From assembly GCA_963971575.1 (NCBI GenBank), contig OZ020617.1:38159626-38223625 (forward strand): a DNA stretch of 64,000 nt. Direction: 5' to 3'. The translations under genes and the position numbers were made by a program. Positions 48,200 through 60,095 of this stretch are shown here, one piece after another; positions within the stretch are counted from its first letter, which is position 1, and the number at the start of each line of letters is the position of its first letter. The stretch comes from Liopterus haemorrhoidalis (taxonomy: Eukaryota > Arthropoda > Insecta > Coleoptera > Dytiscidae). The notes beneath the pieces were generated by a model. That model saw only the letters and a program-made list of their open reading frames with translations. It made no database searches and was not told where the DNA came from.

Positions 48200-50369
48200 T
48201 CACAGCAATATTTAACTGACTAACTGTAGAACTGGGGAGCTGTCTTAATGATCGCACATCTCATAACAAAGTACACATGAAAGTCTCTGTACAGAAGCAC
48301 CTGAATTATTTTTTATTAGAATCAATAATTTATAATACAAATGTAACATAATTAATTTTCATAATTAAGTATCGAAAACGTTAACATTTTTCATGACTTA
48401 ATTACCTTAAATGTATAATTTTAAGCAATTAAAATATAACAAATTACAATCATAAGCTAATATGCACAGGGAAAAAATTCAAAAAAACCTATATAAAAGA
48501 GAATTATTTTTTAAAATTTTTTACCCCCGTACAAATCCATGAAATTTGTGAAGTATAAGTGCCTTCAGCCAATTTTTATATATAAAAGAGAATATTTGTG
48601 GCTATGTCCGGAAATTCTAACCCACTTCCAGATATGCTACAGAGTTGAAATTTTGCATACAGGTAGGAAATGCTTTCATCATAACTAGAAAAATCGAAAA
48701 TCTCAAAAAAGTCCCATCAGAAACGAGAAATTAATAATTTTGTTTTTAATTATATTGGACCATCGAAGTATGTATGATACGTTCAGTGAGATCGCGGGAA
48801 TTTCGTTCCATTGGTTGTTTGGACAACTATAGTAAGTTCGTGGAACATCGGCCAATATCGTTCGGCACGATTAATCATTATTCTGCTATAGGTGATTTTA
48901 TTTAGTTACTTAGCAAAATTTATGTTTAGTGTATGCAGAGCGAGATTTAAGTCGAGCATCTGTTTTCTGGTTTTTTATTTTTGCGCATTTTAAAGAATTT
49001 TGTTAATTTTATTTATTTTTTATCTATTTTTTTATATAGATATTTAAATATAATAGTAAAATATTTTATATACATAAAACAGAAAATCTGTGTTTACCGA
49101 GTTGAAATTTGGTATATACATAGGTAGGAAATGCAGTCAAAATAAGGAGGCAAATCGAAAATCATAAGAAAAAAAAATTTTTATCCCTTATGACGTAGAC
49201 TTAACAGAAAAATTGCTTATAAAAAGAAAACAATTTTTTTTAATGATTTTTTTTTTCAATTGGGTTGATATTACGGGAGTTACGAAGGGACAACCTAAAA
49301 CTAAACTTTTGAAATATCTCATTTACCATTGACTTACCAGCAAAAACACACATGAGAAAAGTTGTTTAAATTAAAAAAAAACAAATATAATATGTTGTCC
49401 TATAAGTTATTCAATTGGTTGAGAAGCTGGGGTAGACAGGAGGGGGGTGGGTGCTAAAACTAAAATACTAGAAATATCTAGCTTATTATTTACTTTACAT
49501 CAACAATTTATAAAGACAATTTTTTTTTATTGAAGAACGATTATTTTCTGTTTAGTGTAGCTTTTGAAAATTTAGGGGACAGAGAGAGCGCTACTTATAA
49601 ACTTGAAATATCTCTCTTATTATTGACTTAACATTAAACATGCGCATAACAAAAGTTGTTATAATATCAATAAATTAATAAATAAATAAACCAATCTTTC
49701 CTTAATATATCAGACCTATAATGAGATATCGACTTGGTTTTTGCTTCCAAAGGTTACCCATACACATGTACAAAAACGTATTTTGCTCTGATCAACCCAT
49801 AAACGGCAAATCTAGATTCAAGGTTAGTTATAAAACGCTTCGTATGGCCTGTGTTTTATTTCTTTTTGGCACATAGACGTCTGTTTAGAATCTGTACATG
49901 TATTAAAACTCAAAAACGGCTTAACCGATTTTAGTGCTATTTGCAACAGCGTATTGCAAATTTGTCTGGAAATATTTTAAGCCATATATCATCGCTGTAT
50001 GACACCAGGTTTCCGATCAATTAAGAAATATTTAGAAAAATGTCGGAAAATTTTTCCGTATTATAAAAAAATATAAAAGATACACATTTTCAAAATATAT
50101 ATTAACGAATTTTAGGGTTTAATATTGCTACAAAAATGTTCCCGAAAATATATATCACAATTTTTTTTATTTTCATTTTTGACGACAATTATAACGTGAA
50201 ATTCGCTGTTGAATATTATTGTAACCCCCTAAAGCAGTACGTAGAAAAAAATTTCCTTGGGTGGCAAGAATATTTACTAACGAAAAAAAGTGCTCCGACC
50301 TATATAGGTACGATTTATAAATCAGGAATAATCACGGAGTAATTATAATAAATATCATAATAATTCAAA
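48200..50369. other. AT-rich, repeat-like, no gene
   Basis: Contains a diverged direct repeat: GAGTTGAAATTTTGCATAC...AGGTAGGAAATGC near 48643-48712 and GAGTTGAAATTTGGTATA...TAGGTAGGAAATGC near 49101-49170. Near 49915 is AACGGCTTAACCGATTTTAG, a phrase common in insect non-autonomous repeats. No transposase or RT. Confidence 0.4.
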
Positions 50370-51678
50370 GCCGCTATAGAGGAAAATGGAAAAAATAACC
50401 AACATATATGGAAAACAGTGAACTCTTTTAAAGGCAATGATATTAAACAACAAACTGTCATTACAGAATTGATAGATGAAAACAACGAACTTGTTTCAAA
50501 CAGGCTTGCTATTGCAAACTATTCCAATAAATATTTTGCAAATATTGGGAAACAATTAGCTTCAAAAATAGGAGCAAAAAATGGAACAATTAACAGAGAA
50601 GTTAACGAACCTGTTGTGAAAGATTCACTCTTTCTGTCACCTGCTGAGGAGAATGAAGTGAGAAACATCATCTCGTCATTGAAAAATAATAAAGCACCGG
50701 GTCCTGATAAAATTACCACTAGAACACTGAAAGAAGTAGCAGAATTCATAGTTAAACCACTTACATATTTAATTAACTTAATTTTTACCGTTGGAACATG
50801 TCCATCCTTATTCAAGGTGGCCACCATAGTTCCATTACACAAAGAAGGTGATAGAAGACAAATAAATAATTACAGACCTGTCTCACTTACTTCGTATATC
50901 TCCAAAATATTTGAAAACTGTCTAAAAAAGAGAATGTATGATTTTATCGAAAAGCACGCAATCCTAGGAGACCATCCATTTGGATTCAGGAAAGGTGTGA
51001 GCACTGAAAACGCTATAGCAGAATTAACTAAATTAGCAAACCACGCTCTTGATAGATCCAAACCTGCTCTGGGAGTTTTCATAGACCTTAGTAAGGCTTT
51101 TGGTTCGCTCAGCCATGAGTTACTACTAAATAAACTAGAAAACATGGGATTTAGAGGTGTTACACACAATATCTTAAGAGTCTTCTTAACTGGCCGTCAA
51201 CAAATGACTAAAATCGGAAACTTCACAAGCAACGAAGAAACAGTGGAATATGGTGTACCGCAAGGCACAATTCTAGGTCCCGTTTTATTCATTCTGTATG
51301 TGAATGACATCATGTATGTGCCCTGTAAAGGAAGAGTGCTCTCATATGCTGACGACACAGTAGTTTTCTATGAAGATGATGAGTGAAACACCTTAATTAA
51401 TTTAGTCAGTCAAGATCTAGCGAAATTAACCCATTGGTTCGAATCAAATTTACTAACGGTCAACATCAAAAAAACAAAGTTTTTACCTTTCGGATGTTAC
51501 AAAGACAGCATTCCATATATAGGGAAAATTAAAATTCACTCCCCTACTTGTGATAAGACAGATAGCAATTGTTTGGAAGTTGAAGAGTGCAATTGGAAAG
51601 TTACCTAGGAATATACTTCGACAGACATTTAAAGTGGAATGTACATACTAATAAGTTAAAAAAAAACTGAGATATATA
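50370..51678 (+). pseudogene. CR1-like LINE RT, 5' part
   Basis: The frame is already open at 50370 (KAAIEENGKNNQHIWKTVNS) and has no proper start. RT motifs: NNKAPGPDKITTRTLKEV, VATIVPLHKEGDR, NNYRPVSLTSYISKIFE, HPFGFRKGVSTENAI, motif A GVFIDLSKAFGSLSHELL (the usual FDS is FGS), motif B YGVPQGTILGPVLFILYVND, motif C YADDTV. A TGA at 51384 interrupts the frame right after YEDDE; beyond it the sequence continues as NTLINLVSQDLAKLTHWFES and LLTVNIKKTKFLPFG, then degrades with further stops until the insertion at 51679. Confidence 0.85.
51670..51678. repeat. Direct repeat AGATATATA, left copy
   Basis: Repeated at 54602-54610. LINE coding homology runs up to the left copy and resumes at the right copy in the right frame (RYI), so this is the target-site duplication of the insertion. 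Confidence 0.8.
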
Positions 51679-54601
51679 ACGTATATTACGGCCAGACTCC
51701 AGCGTTATATAGTTGGCATACGCCAGCGTCCGCTCAGCTCTCTGATCGGTCGCTAAAAACCTAAATGGGGAAAAATATGAATTCCGTAACCACTGTGAAG
51801 TGACTCCAGTGGCTATCAGCTGTCCAGGGCAAGGTAGAAGGCCGCCAGCCCAGTCTAGAGGTAGATTTGACTATGCAGGGTGGTCCTTAATTATCCATAC
51901 CTATGTGCGGCCTAAAATTTATACGGCGCCAGTCACTTCGCTTCTATTGCCCTAAATTCTGGAAGAAAAATAAAACCCCAGGGGAAGGAATAGAGTTCTC
52001 GTGATAGAAACACCAAAATTCTCAATAACCAAATTTATTATCAAAAAAAATCAGTAACTAACAAATAGTAATAACAAAATAAATACTATTCGTTAAACGA
52101 ATATTCAATACGCAAAATCTATAAACAAAATCAATTATTCACTAAATGAATACTCAATACGCAAAATCTATAAACAAAATAAATTATTCACTAAATGAAT
52201 ACTCAATACGCAAAATTTATAACCAAAATATTAATAATTACAAGATCAATGACTAGTTAAATATTCCCTTTTTTGTTCGGAGTACGACAAAGTTAATACA
52301 AAAAAATAAATTATTTAATCTACGAGCAAAATATCTAAGTTAAATCCAAAATTTAGAAAACTAAGTACTCACAAATGGCCAAAGGAAGTTAAACAACTGA
52401 ATCTTTAACCGGTAATTAATTACAATTTAAATTGACAAACTGAATTACTTGTGATGCGGTATAAATACCCAGTAACATGTGATTGGATTACTTATACTAC
52501 AACTGCCCTAGGGCTGCGTGAACTTTTGCACGGGAATTACATGACAGTGATTAATTACGTTGAAAATGGTAACGGTATTCCGGTTGGCAATACCGTTAGG
52601 AAAAATCCGGAAGAGTTTTAGAATCGGGAAGCCAGCGCTTATTCGAAACCCCGATTTAAATTTTTACTACAATTCTCTCTCGCCTTAAAACTATTGAAAT
52701 CCCAATCAGTCTATTGGCAACGAAGTCGCGTGATTCAAGAATCCATCGTTGTCAAGAGACTGACTCCACATATCCCCTTTTACTCTTAAAAACCCGTGAT
52801 ACGTCAACAAAAAAATCTCCGCGAGATGCCAAAAAAATTGACGAACCACCCTACCCACTGACTCAACGGAAATGATCAAAATTTAAAAAATTATCGAGAA
52901 CAAAAAAAAATTAAGGAAGACTGGTCAAAAAAAAATAAATAAAAAAAAAAACGATGCTTGTGGCTGAGGTTCTGCCCGATTGAAGTTAACGTTAATTCCT
53001 CCCAATATACTACAAACCCGATCCTTGATAACGTGAACAGCAAGTAACACGAATACTTGACCAGTAAGTATTCAAAGTAAGGAGTAACCTGCGTGTTTGA
53101 AAGCTAATTCACAACCTCCAGTTATCAAGGAAAAATATACCTTACGGACAGACTGAATTTACATTACGCGGCAAAAATTTAAAATGAGCGATTCGTGAAC
53201 CAAAAATTATTGTACCTCCAAAAATAACGGTGACGACACAGTCCAACCGTACACGCAACAGCGTACTCAATAAATCCAAAACAATCTCAATAACTCAAAA
53301 ATATCTCAAGATACAACAAAACTTGAGAAACCTCAATGCATTTCAGCTAATAATACAGTACAAATAATAACACACGCTTAATAATCATGGCCATAACTCA
53401 TAAGGGTGTACCAGACGCAGCCCTACACTATTAACGTTAAGAATCACAAAAAAACATCCCCAAACGGGAATTCCAATACGTTAATAGGGCAGAGTCGCTT
53501 CTGTTACAAAATTTCAAACATTTCCAAAGTATACTCAGCTGAAACACAGGAATTCTCGCAACACCCTGTAGCAACAGGTCTCAATTGATACAATAATTTT
53601 CACGCTACATCTTCCACGGATCGCTCCAAAATCGGCTCTTCAACCCTTACATGTGGGGGACAGTATAACCTCGAAAGCAGGATCCTCGCTCGAGAAAGAA
53701 TACTCAATTTAGGCCCTTCCATGTTGCCACTAGATTTACAAAATACAAAGAAATATCTTACATTAGAACTCTGAATTATTCAAAACTGATTAGCGGGTAA
53801 TACTGTATAAAAGAAACATACCTCGGTGTTTTAGTGGCGAAACGTCGTAACTCAATTGCCATCTAGGGGTAGAAAACTCCTAATTCCGACGTAAGTCGCG
53901 TTTTGCATTCCCAAAACATGATGTATCACGTGCCTTTTCCGCTTAGCGAATCCACAGGTGAACCAGCATTATCTTCATAATAATTTCACAAAAACTTGTG
54001 GAATAAAATTTGGCACGTGTTACTGAGTCTCCACCCCTTAGGGAACCTCTATACTTCTTGAATTACGACATTGAAGAGACAAAATGGCATTTAACATTCC
54101 ATTATATATGCCCCCCCTTCACCACTATAACTGTCTAATAGACACTAGACTCACGTGGGCAAAACCACGTGACTCAGACTGTTATCAAAAATGACAACAT
54201 TCTGTCTTATCGGCGTTAAAAAAATCACGAATGTCAACATTGTATTTTTTTACAAGTGTAAGTATGTTCCTTATATACGTAATACACGCTAATAGTCTGT
54301 AATTTCCAGGTTCTAATGAAGTATTCATACTCCAAAATGCAAAAGAATGTGATTATTCCCATGTGTCAAAATGACATAACCTAAAAGTTTTTGACAGAAT
54401 ACGAGAATTCAGATGTTAATTTATATTCCTGTAGCAAGAACGGCTACTTTTAAGTAGATTGTCAGGAGGCTAGTCAGTTGGTTTCGCAAAAATACACAAT
54501 ACTGTATCCTTTAATGAGAATAGCATAAGTTTTTGTACGTTAAGGTAGGTTACGTTAAGGTAGTTTTGTAAACGGTGGTGTCAGCTAAAATAGGCCGTAA
54601 C
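51679..54601. mobile_element. Unclassified 2.9-kb non-coding insertion
   Basis: 2923 bp bounded by the 9-bp direct repeat AGATATATA. The ends share only a short inverted word: TTACGGCC 8 bp inside the left boundary and GTTACGGCC at the right end (minus strand). Another reading extends the target duplication to about 16 bp with two mismatches, placing TTACGGCC at both ends. There is no ORF above 60 codons and no transposase or RT motif. It has a tandem array (52085-52220), an ACCTTAACGTA direct repeat near the right end (minus strand), and a long stretch unlike the rest of the window. An 8-9-bp duplication would suit hAT, P or Mutator types; none is confirmed. Confidence 0.7.
52085..52225. repeat. 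Three tandem repeats of about 50 bp
   Basis: Units built as ATTATTCACTAAATGAATACT plus CAATACGCAAAATCTATAAAC and an AAAAT joint, repeated three times with a few changes. Confidence 0.85.
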
Positions 54602-55141
54602 AGATATATAATGTTTACTTTTAGCAAATTAAGACAGATCCTAAAAAAGAGCCAGTTAATAATGTTGTACCATACACTTTTTCTTTCAATACTAACATAC
54701 GGAATTGTAGCCTGGGGAGGTGCATACAACAATATAATAACACCAATTGAAGTAATACATAAGAAGACCCTAAAAATACTTCTTTTCAAAAAACGTACCT
54801 ATCCATCTGATACGCTCTACAAAGAATTAGCTCTGTTGGACGTCAGAAGGATTTATTGCAAATCTATTGTTGTGTTCCTGACCAGGTATAATAAGTTTTC
54901 AGCAATAGAGCATAGTTATTCTTCTAGAATGAGAATTAAAAATAAAGTGCAAGTACCTAGAAGAAGCACCTCGATAGGACAACATTGTTTTGATTATATA
55001 GGTGCTAAAGTATTCAACAATCTACCAGACGTCATTCGAGCAACAACCTACATGAAAAACTTCAAACTGTCAATACACAAATGGTTGTGTGAAGAAGGCT
55101 GTGATTATGTAAAAAAATATTCTAATGTTAATAAAGTCTGA
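54602..55141 (+). pseudogene. CR1-like LINE RT, 3' part
   Basis: Continues the same ORF after the insertion: RYIMFTFSKLRQIL, YHTLFLSILTYGIVAWGG (post-RT block), HKKTLKILLFKKR, then the CR1-type tail with RMRIKNKVQVPRR, RSTSIGQHCFDYIGAKVFNNLP and a normal stop at 55141. This part is uninterrupted, so the element was not very old when split. Confidence 0.85.
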
Positions 55142-55211
55142 TTAATCTTTAAAAACAGAAAAGTACTGCATAGTTATATTATATATTAAATACATTTTTA
55201 TTAAGTTTATA

Positions 55212-55246
55212 AACCCACGCACAAGTATCTTCAATACTTCTGTGGG
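55212..55246 (+). other. LINE 3' UTR stem-loop
   Basis: ACCCAC...AAGTAT and ATACTT...GTGGGT form a hairpin with a short loop, about 150 nt before the 3' terminus. CR1/L2-like reverse transcriptases are known to recognise 3' RNA hairpins, so a role in template recognition is plausible. Confidence 0.55.
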
Positions 55247-55499
55247 TATATTATATTTTATTTTATTTTATAGTTAAATTGTTAAATCATTTATAAAAAT
55301 TGTAATTAAATTGATTCATCATAAAATATCAATATTCAAATATTGTATTGTATATTATTATATTGTCAAATAAAGATTATTATTATTATTATATAATACA
55401 ATGGTAGATTAAAACAAATAAATATATTTGAATGTAAACCGATTCGCAGCAACCAGTCTTGATCAGATTTCGAAATGGGCCCGATCTAAACGGGCTACG

Positions 55500-55630
55500 A
55501 CTATTTTTTTCGGTAGCGAAGCAGCGGGTATACTGGTAGTTCATTTAATATTTAAGTGTTTTTTAGGATTTTAACCCGCTTTCTGTACTCCGTAGGTCAC
55601 CGTCTCACCAAGGAACCACGACAACTCATC
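55500..55630 (-). repeat. tRNA-derived SINE head
   Basis: Minus strand: GTTGTCGTGGTTCCTTGGTG, AGACGGTGACCTACGGAG, and a B-box-like GGTTAAAATCC (55576-55566; two changes from GGTTCGAATCC). It matches the start of the repeat at 34322. The body quickly becomes unrecognisable. Confidence 0.5.
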
Positions 55631-55639
55631 TTATATTGT

Positions 55640-56344
55640 TTTGTATTTTATAAATCTTTAGCAATGTACAACAAAATCCTTTTGTAAAAATCTCTTTAAA
55701 TCCGAAACAATTCCATTTATCCAATAAATCCTTTAAGTAAAAGCTAATCAGAAATTTAAAATACAATTCAGATTGCGTCCAAAATGCGTCTGAAATTGTA
55801 GATTAAGAAGAAGGGTGGAGAGTTTGTCGAGAACAGAAAGCAGAAAGCAATGAGTTGGGCTTGTGTTGACGTCGGTCGCATTCGGTTAAAGAAAACTACA
55901 GTAACACTTCTCCATCCCCAACGTTTACTTGTGTGTTGTCGCGTTGTGTAATTTGTTTCCGCGCGGTCGACTTAACTATGGAAATTAACTGTGTAAATCT
56001 TATCCAGAAACGCCCCTATTTTTCACACCCAAAGAATAACAGTTACTACCACCAGTGGCGGATGAACGAATAATATTAAAGGGTTCTAACAAAAACAAAA
56101 GGTGAAATTATTTTAGAATTAATTTGTGGATTTTAAAGTTCGAATAGTGATTAATATTATTATATAATAATCAGGAACACAAGAGAAGTGAAGTATGAAT
56201 ATATGTGACTTACTTATTCTGGCTCGACACTTTCTGGTCCTTGACTTTTATAAGGATTATTTTCTAATAATTTAATTTTCTAATCATTTCCTGTTCTTGG
56301 AGACAGGGTTCCAATATTTAATTATAAGTTCTTTTCGATTTTTC
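55640..56344. other. No gene seen
   Basis: No repeat or ORF of note. Confidence 0.35.
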
Positions 56345-56480
56345 TCGAACTGAATCCTATATCTCACCTTGTCCTTCCGACACTAATTTTTCTTGCTGGA
56401 TCTCTTTCCTCCATTCGCGCCGAGTGTCCTATCCATCTTAGCATATTGATTTTTATCACTTGGGAAATATCCAGAGTTTT
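56345..56480 (-). pseudogene. RTE-like LINE C-terminal scrap
   Basis: Minus strand reads INMLRWIGHSARMEERDPAR, then KISVGRTR and a stop. The RWxGHxxRMxxxxxPxK phrase is the conserved region near the C-terminus of RTE-type ORF2. Same block as at 61870 but a different copy. Confidence 0.6.
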
Positions 56481-57470
56481 ATAACTTTGATACATACAAC
56501 CATAAGAATAAAGAAATTAGGGAGAATTCAAACGCTTGTGACAGCTGAGTAACGGCTATTTAAATAAATAGCCAACAAAATAATTTCAATTAGTCAAAAT
56601 CAATCCAAAATATATGTTAAAACGATGTATTAGTTGTATTTTTTTTTTTACATTCGTTGCTCTTTAGGAATTAATAACAAACACAATGTTTTTCTTACGT
56701 AAACAGTGCATTATACTCCTAACCTTTTAACACAACTTTTGGCCTATGAAGTTAACCCGTGTTTCACTACGGCATTTTACTACTTTAAAACGAAGAAAGT
56801 AGAACATAACGCTCACAAAGTTAAATATGTAAAACGATAATATAATTTACAGTTAACTATTAGTGGGAAATACGGAAATTTCCAGTACTGTCATCAATTG
56901 GTATATTCCCCACCAAATAACGACGTACATGTAGAACTTTAAACATTTCTGGGCATGCGTACACTTTACACTGTGATAACCCCGTTATTATTCATTTTTG
57001 ATGTACAGTTTTAAATGCATTATGATTCTACGTGAAATGCCCTAATTTGTTATTCTAAAATAACTGATACGTCGCTATAAAACTCCAATATTATACACCC
57101 ACAAACTTTATAATACAAAAACTATTACATTGTAAAACAGATAATTTCTCAATACACGATATCGGTGCATGATAGGCATACGCTCTCCCGGACTATTTTT
57201 TAGAACTAGTTAAGATCTACATTTTTTGTTTATATTATATCAATATATCTCTTAAGATTTAATGATGGTTTTTCCCCATAACATGGAGGAAGTTGAAACA
57301 CAAATATGTTGACAGAAAGGTCTACGCATGCCTAGTTTACAAAACTATAGTTCGTACTATATTTTTTTGGATACATACCTAACTCCCAGCAGTATTTAAT
57401 GATAAGGACAAATCTGTCTTAGTGATTCCTAGTACAAATTGAACTGGTAATATACCAGTGTATTATAAAG
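56481..57470. other. No gene seen
   Basis: AT-rich without recognisable features. Confidence 0.4.
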
Positions 57471-57472
57471 TA

Positions 57473-58014
57473 ATGGTGTACAACTTTGCTTCTGCCGTTT
57501 TTTTTCCGAAATTCGGGGCTTTATTGTAAAAAACTGGTTATACATTTATGATTCAAAGTGTTATGATTGTGCCAATTCTTCTTGACTTTGACACGAGTCT
57601 TCATCAAGTAATGCCTCAAATTCTGCATCTTCGAAAACCTTCTTTCTTCTACCGCTATGCCGGACATCGACGTGAAAATCACCGTTCTTGAAGCGTTGAA
57701 ACCACTCACGACACGTTCTTTCACTAATAGTGGCATCACCATAAGTATTTTAAAGCATTCGACGAGTCTCAGCCGCAGATTTCTTCATATTGAAGTAGAA
57801 AATTAAAACCTCCCGCAAATGACGAGAATTTGGCTCGTAAATTTTCAATCAAGAATAACTTTATGATGCAGACACAAATCCACTAATGTTTTTATGGCGT
57901 TATGTTGACAGATGGTCAAGTTTATTGCATGACGTCTATGATCTATTTATTTCGACCACTACTTACCGCTAAAGCCATCTATAGGAAAACGGTGGAAGCA
58001 AAGTTGTACACCAT
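57473..58014 (-). mobile_element. mariner element, internally deleted (542 bp)
   Basis: The ends share the inverted repeat ATGGTGTACAACTTTGCTTC, continuing with small differences (TGCCG / CACCG, then TTTT) for about 28 bp. TA dinucleotides flank both sides (57471-57472, 58015-58016). Full mariners are about 1.3 kb, so more than half is deleted. The retained part is the transposase N-terminus, read on the minus strand. Confidence 0.88.
57521..57830 (-). pseudogene. mariner transposase N-terminal fragment
   Basis: Minus strand: LREVLIFYFNMKKSAAETRR, then after a stop YGDATISERTCREWFQRFK, NGDFHVDVRHSGRRKKVFED and ALLDEDSCQSQEELA. These are the two helix-turn-helix motifs and linker of a mellifera-type mariner transposase. 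The C-terminal catalytic domain (D,D34D) is absent; the frame runs directly into the right terminal repeat. Confidence 0.8.
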
Positions 58015-58016
58015 TA

Positions 58017-58806
58017 ACATATATAAATTCAGATTTTTTTAACATACTTCTGGATGTATAGATTCCCGCAGTTTTGAAAAGGTTATAGATAGTTCAGTGA
58101 TAGTTTTGTTATTAATAAAAGTGTTTTTGTCTAAAATTGTATTATTATTTAATATTAAATGTGAACTGTATATTGCTAATAAGGTAGATTCTTGTATCCA
58201 GTGGACATCATGGGAAAATAAAAAACTAAGTTAAACTTTCTTTTTAAACAGTACACATTTGTCACTAATAAGTTAAATTATATAATATCAAAGTTTATAA
58301 TTACTACTGAATCCGTGTTATAATTGAAAACAATTTCCCCACTAATTCTGGGTGAAGCTAGAGTTATAGTTGGCTCTTGGCATGTTTCAAAGGCTGCACG
58401 AATATAAGTGCATTAACAACAGGAATAATACATGATCGGCTTACCTTATAATTTACATCACAGGTTTTCATTTATTTATATTCGCCAATCGCCAAAAGAC
58501 AAATAATTTAGCAAGCCAAGAGAGTAGAAAGTGTAATAAAACATTTCTCATATTACGTCAAAAAATATATTTTTTCCACACCAATTTAATTATATTGCAA
58601 TTATTAGCATAAATAACTACAGTGAATTATAGTTTCATAATTCACTGTTTACGGACAATCACAAACCTATATTTCCATAATTCACTCTCGCTGATCCAAT
58701 CATATTTGACTATGGCAATGGGAGGGGCCAAAACTGCAGTAGCAGGAAACATGGATGACGCTATCACTTCCATTGAAGTTGTCAATTTTGAGTCTAATTT
58801 ATTTGT
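58017..58806. other. No gene seen
   Basis: AT-rich, no recognisable gene; TTCATAATTCACT appears twice near 58633 and 58676. Confidence 0.35.
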
Positions 58807-58810
58807 TTAT

Positions 58811-58970
58811 CACGTTGACTGCCAATTACGAGTTTTCTCGTAGTTAGCGTTCTTGCCCAGGACGCCGACTACGAGATTACTTGTAGTACATTGACTTAAT
58901 AATATAATATGGCTATATTAAATTGACTTCTGAGACAAGAATCCTGAATCTTGCCTTGGCAGTCAACGTG
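58811..58970. mobile_element. piggyBac-like MITE (160 bp)
   Basis: CACGTTGACTGCCAA (58811-58825) and its exact reverse complement (58956-58970) are perfect 15-bp terminal repeats. TTAA follows on the right (58971-58974) and TTAT precedes on the left (58807-58810), so the TTAA target has one change. Interior has partial palindromes CTCGTAGT / ACTACGAG. Confidence 0.7.
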
Positions 58971-58974
58971 TTAA

Positions 58975-59428
58975 TAGGTGTGGAAAAAGTATAGTATTAC
59001 ATTCGCGATTATGGCCATTATTCGTGGGCACAAACGTCATCTTCGTGAATAATGGCTGTCATAATCGCTCATATAATAATATACTATTATCTACAACCAT
59101 TAAATAACAAATGCATTATGTGTCCAACTGTAAATATATAATACTGTTCATATTGCAACAAGTGTAAAAAAATTGGCCCGTATGTGTGCTCATAACGAAA
59201 AATTAAGTTTTTATTTAGTAAGTAAGTTAGTTAGTTAAAATGTTTGGCACTCAGCAATGATGACTAGTTGCGCCCAATACAGCCCATATTTATAACTAGA
59301 ATATTATTTACAAGTTAGAATAAATAAAACAATAAATAATAGTATTACAAACATTATTGTAGATTATAATCATCTAATGGTTCTAATAGTTCCGCTTAAA
59401 CTAAAGAAACAGACTATACGTACATTAA
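58975..59428. other. No gene seen
   Basis: Contains the partial palindrome GCGATTATGGCCATTATTCG / CGAATAATGGCTGTCATAAT near 59008-59070. Otherwise nothing. Confidence 0.4.
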
Positions 59429-59430
59429 TA

Positions 59431-60093
59431 CAATGTTCCATTACTCGACGAAAGTAACCGCGGTTGAAGTTTCCCGTTCCGAAAGTGTACGACATTAACC
59501 TTTTCAGGAAAATTGTTAGGTTTCGGAACGCGGTTACTGAAAATTTTGGTTACTTTTTTGTAACCAAACTAACCGTAGAAATATGGCGGTTAGTGTGGTT
59601 ATTTCCTCCCACTACAAACTTCAGATCTAATGTAAACTACAAAAGGCGGGAATTTCAAAACAATTACAATAAGGCGAGAGTTAAGTGGAGGGAATTAATC
59701 GTTTATTTGTAGTGCAAGTAGTAAATTACAATATTATTTTACTATAGTCTATAATTAAAACAGTAAGAATGAGTGTAAGTAACTGTTTTTTAGTAATATT
59801 GATCGATGTCGTGAAAAAATAATATCGCGAAAAATCATATATGTTCTTATATAATGTGCCATTGTAAACAAGTACTAATAAAACAAATATTTTTATTAAT
59901 AAGTTTGTAAGAGAATATCTATAACCTATAACGTCCATAAAATGACAGTTCACTTGTCTGTTTTATCAACTGAATTGTGACTACCGTTCCGTAACTAAAA
60001 CTCGTTTTCAGGTAACCACTGGGTAACCACAACTTACCACGACTCTACAGTAACCGCGACCGCGGTAGTTAGGTGTGCAGTTACGGAACATTG
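59431..60093. mobile_element. MITE with TA target duplication (663 bp)
   Basis: Left end CAATGTTCCATTACTCGACG and right end (minus strand) CAATGTTCCGTAACTGCACA, both going on to an AACYRCCGCGGT word, flanked by TA (59429-59430, 60094-60095). GTAACC-rich words recur at both ends in inverted orientation. The 82-codon ORF inside has no transposase motif. Type unknown; TA would suit Tc1/mariner-related elements. Confidence 0.7.
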
Positions 60094-60095
60094 TA

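Larger units (their letters stand above)
50370..55393 (+). mobile_element. CR1-like LINE, split by a 2.9-kb insertion
   Basis: Plus-strand LINE in two parts, 50370-51678 and 54602-55393. It is 5'-truncated just before the RT. The 3' end has a stem-loop (55212-55246), AATAAAG and then (ATT)n to about 55393, the non-poly(A) style of the CR1/L2/Rex1 group. Related to the copy at 5458-6978. Confidence 0.8.
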
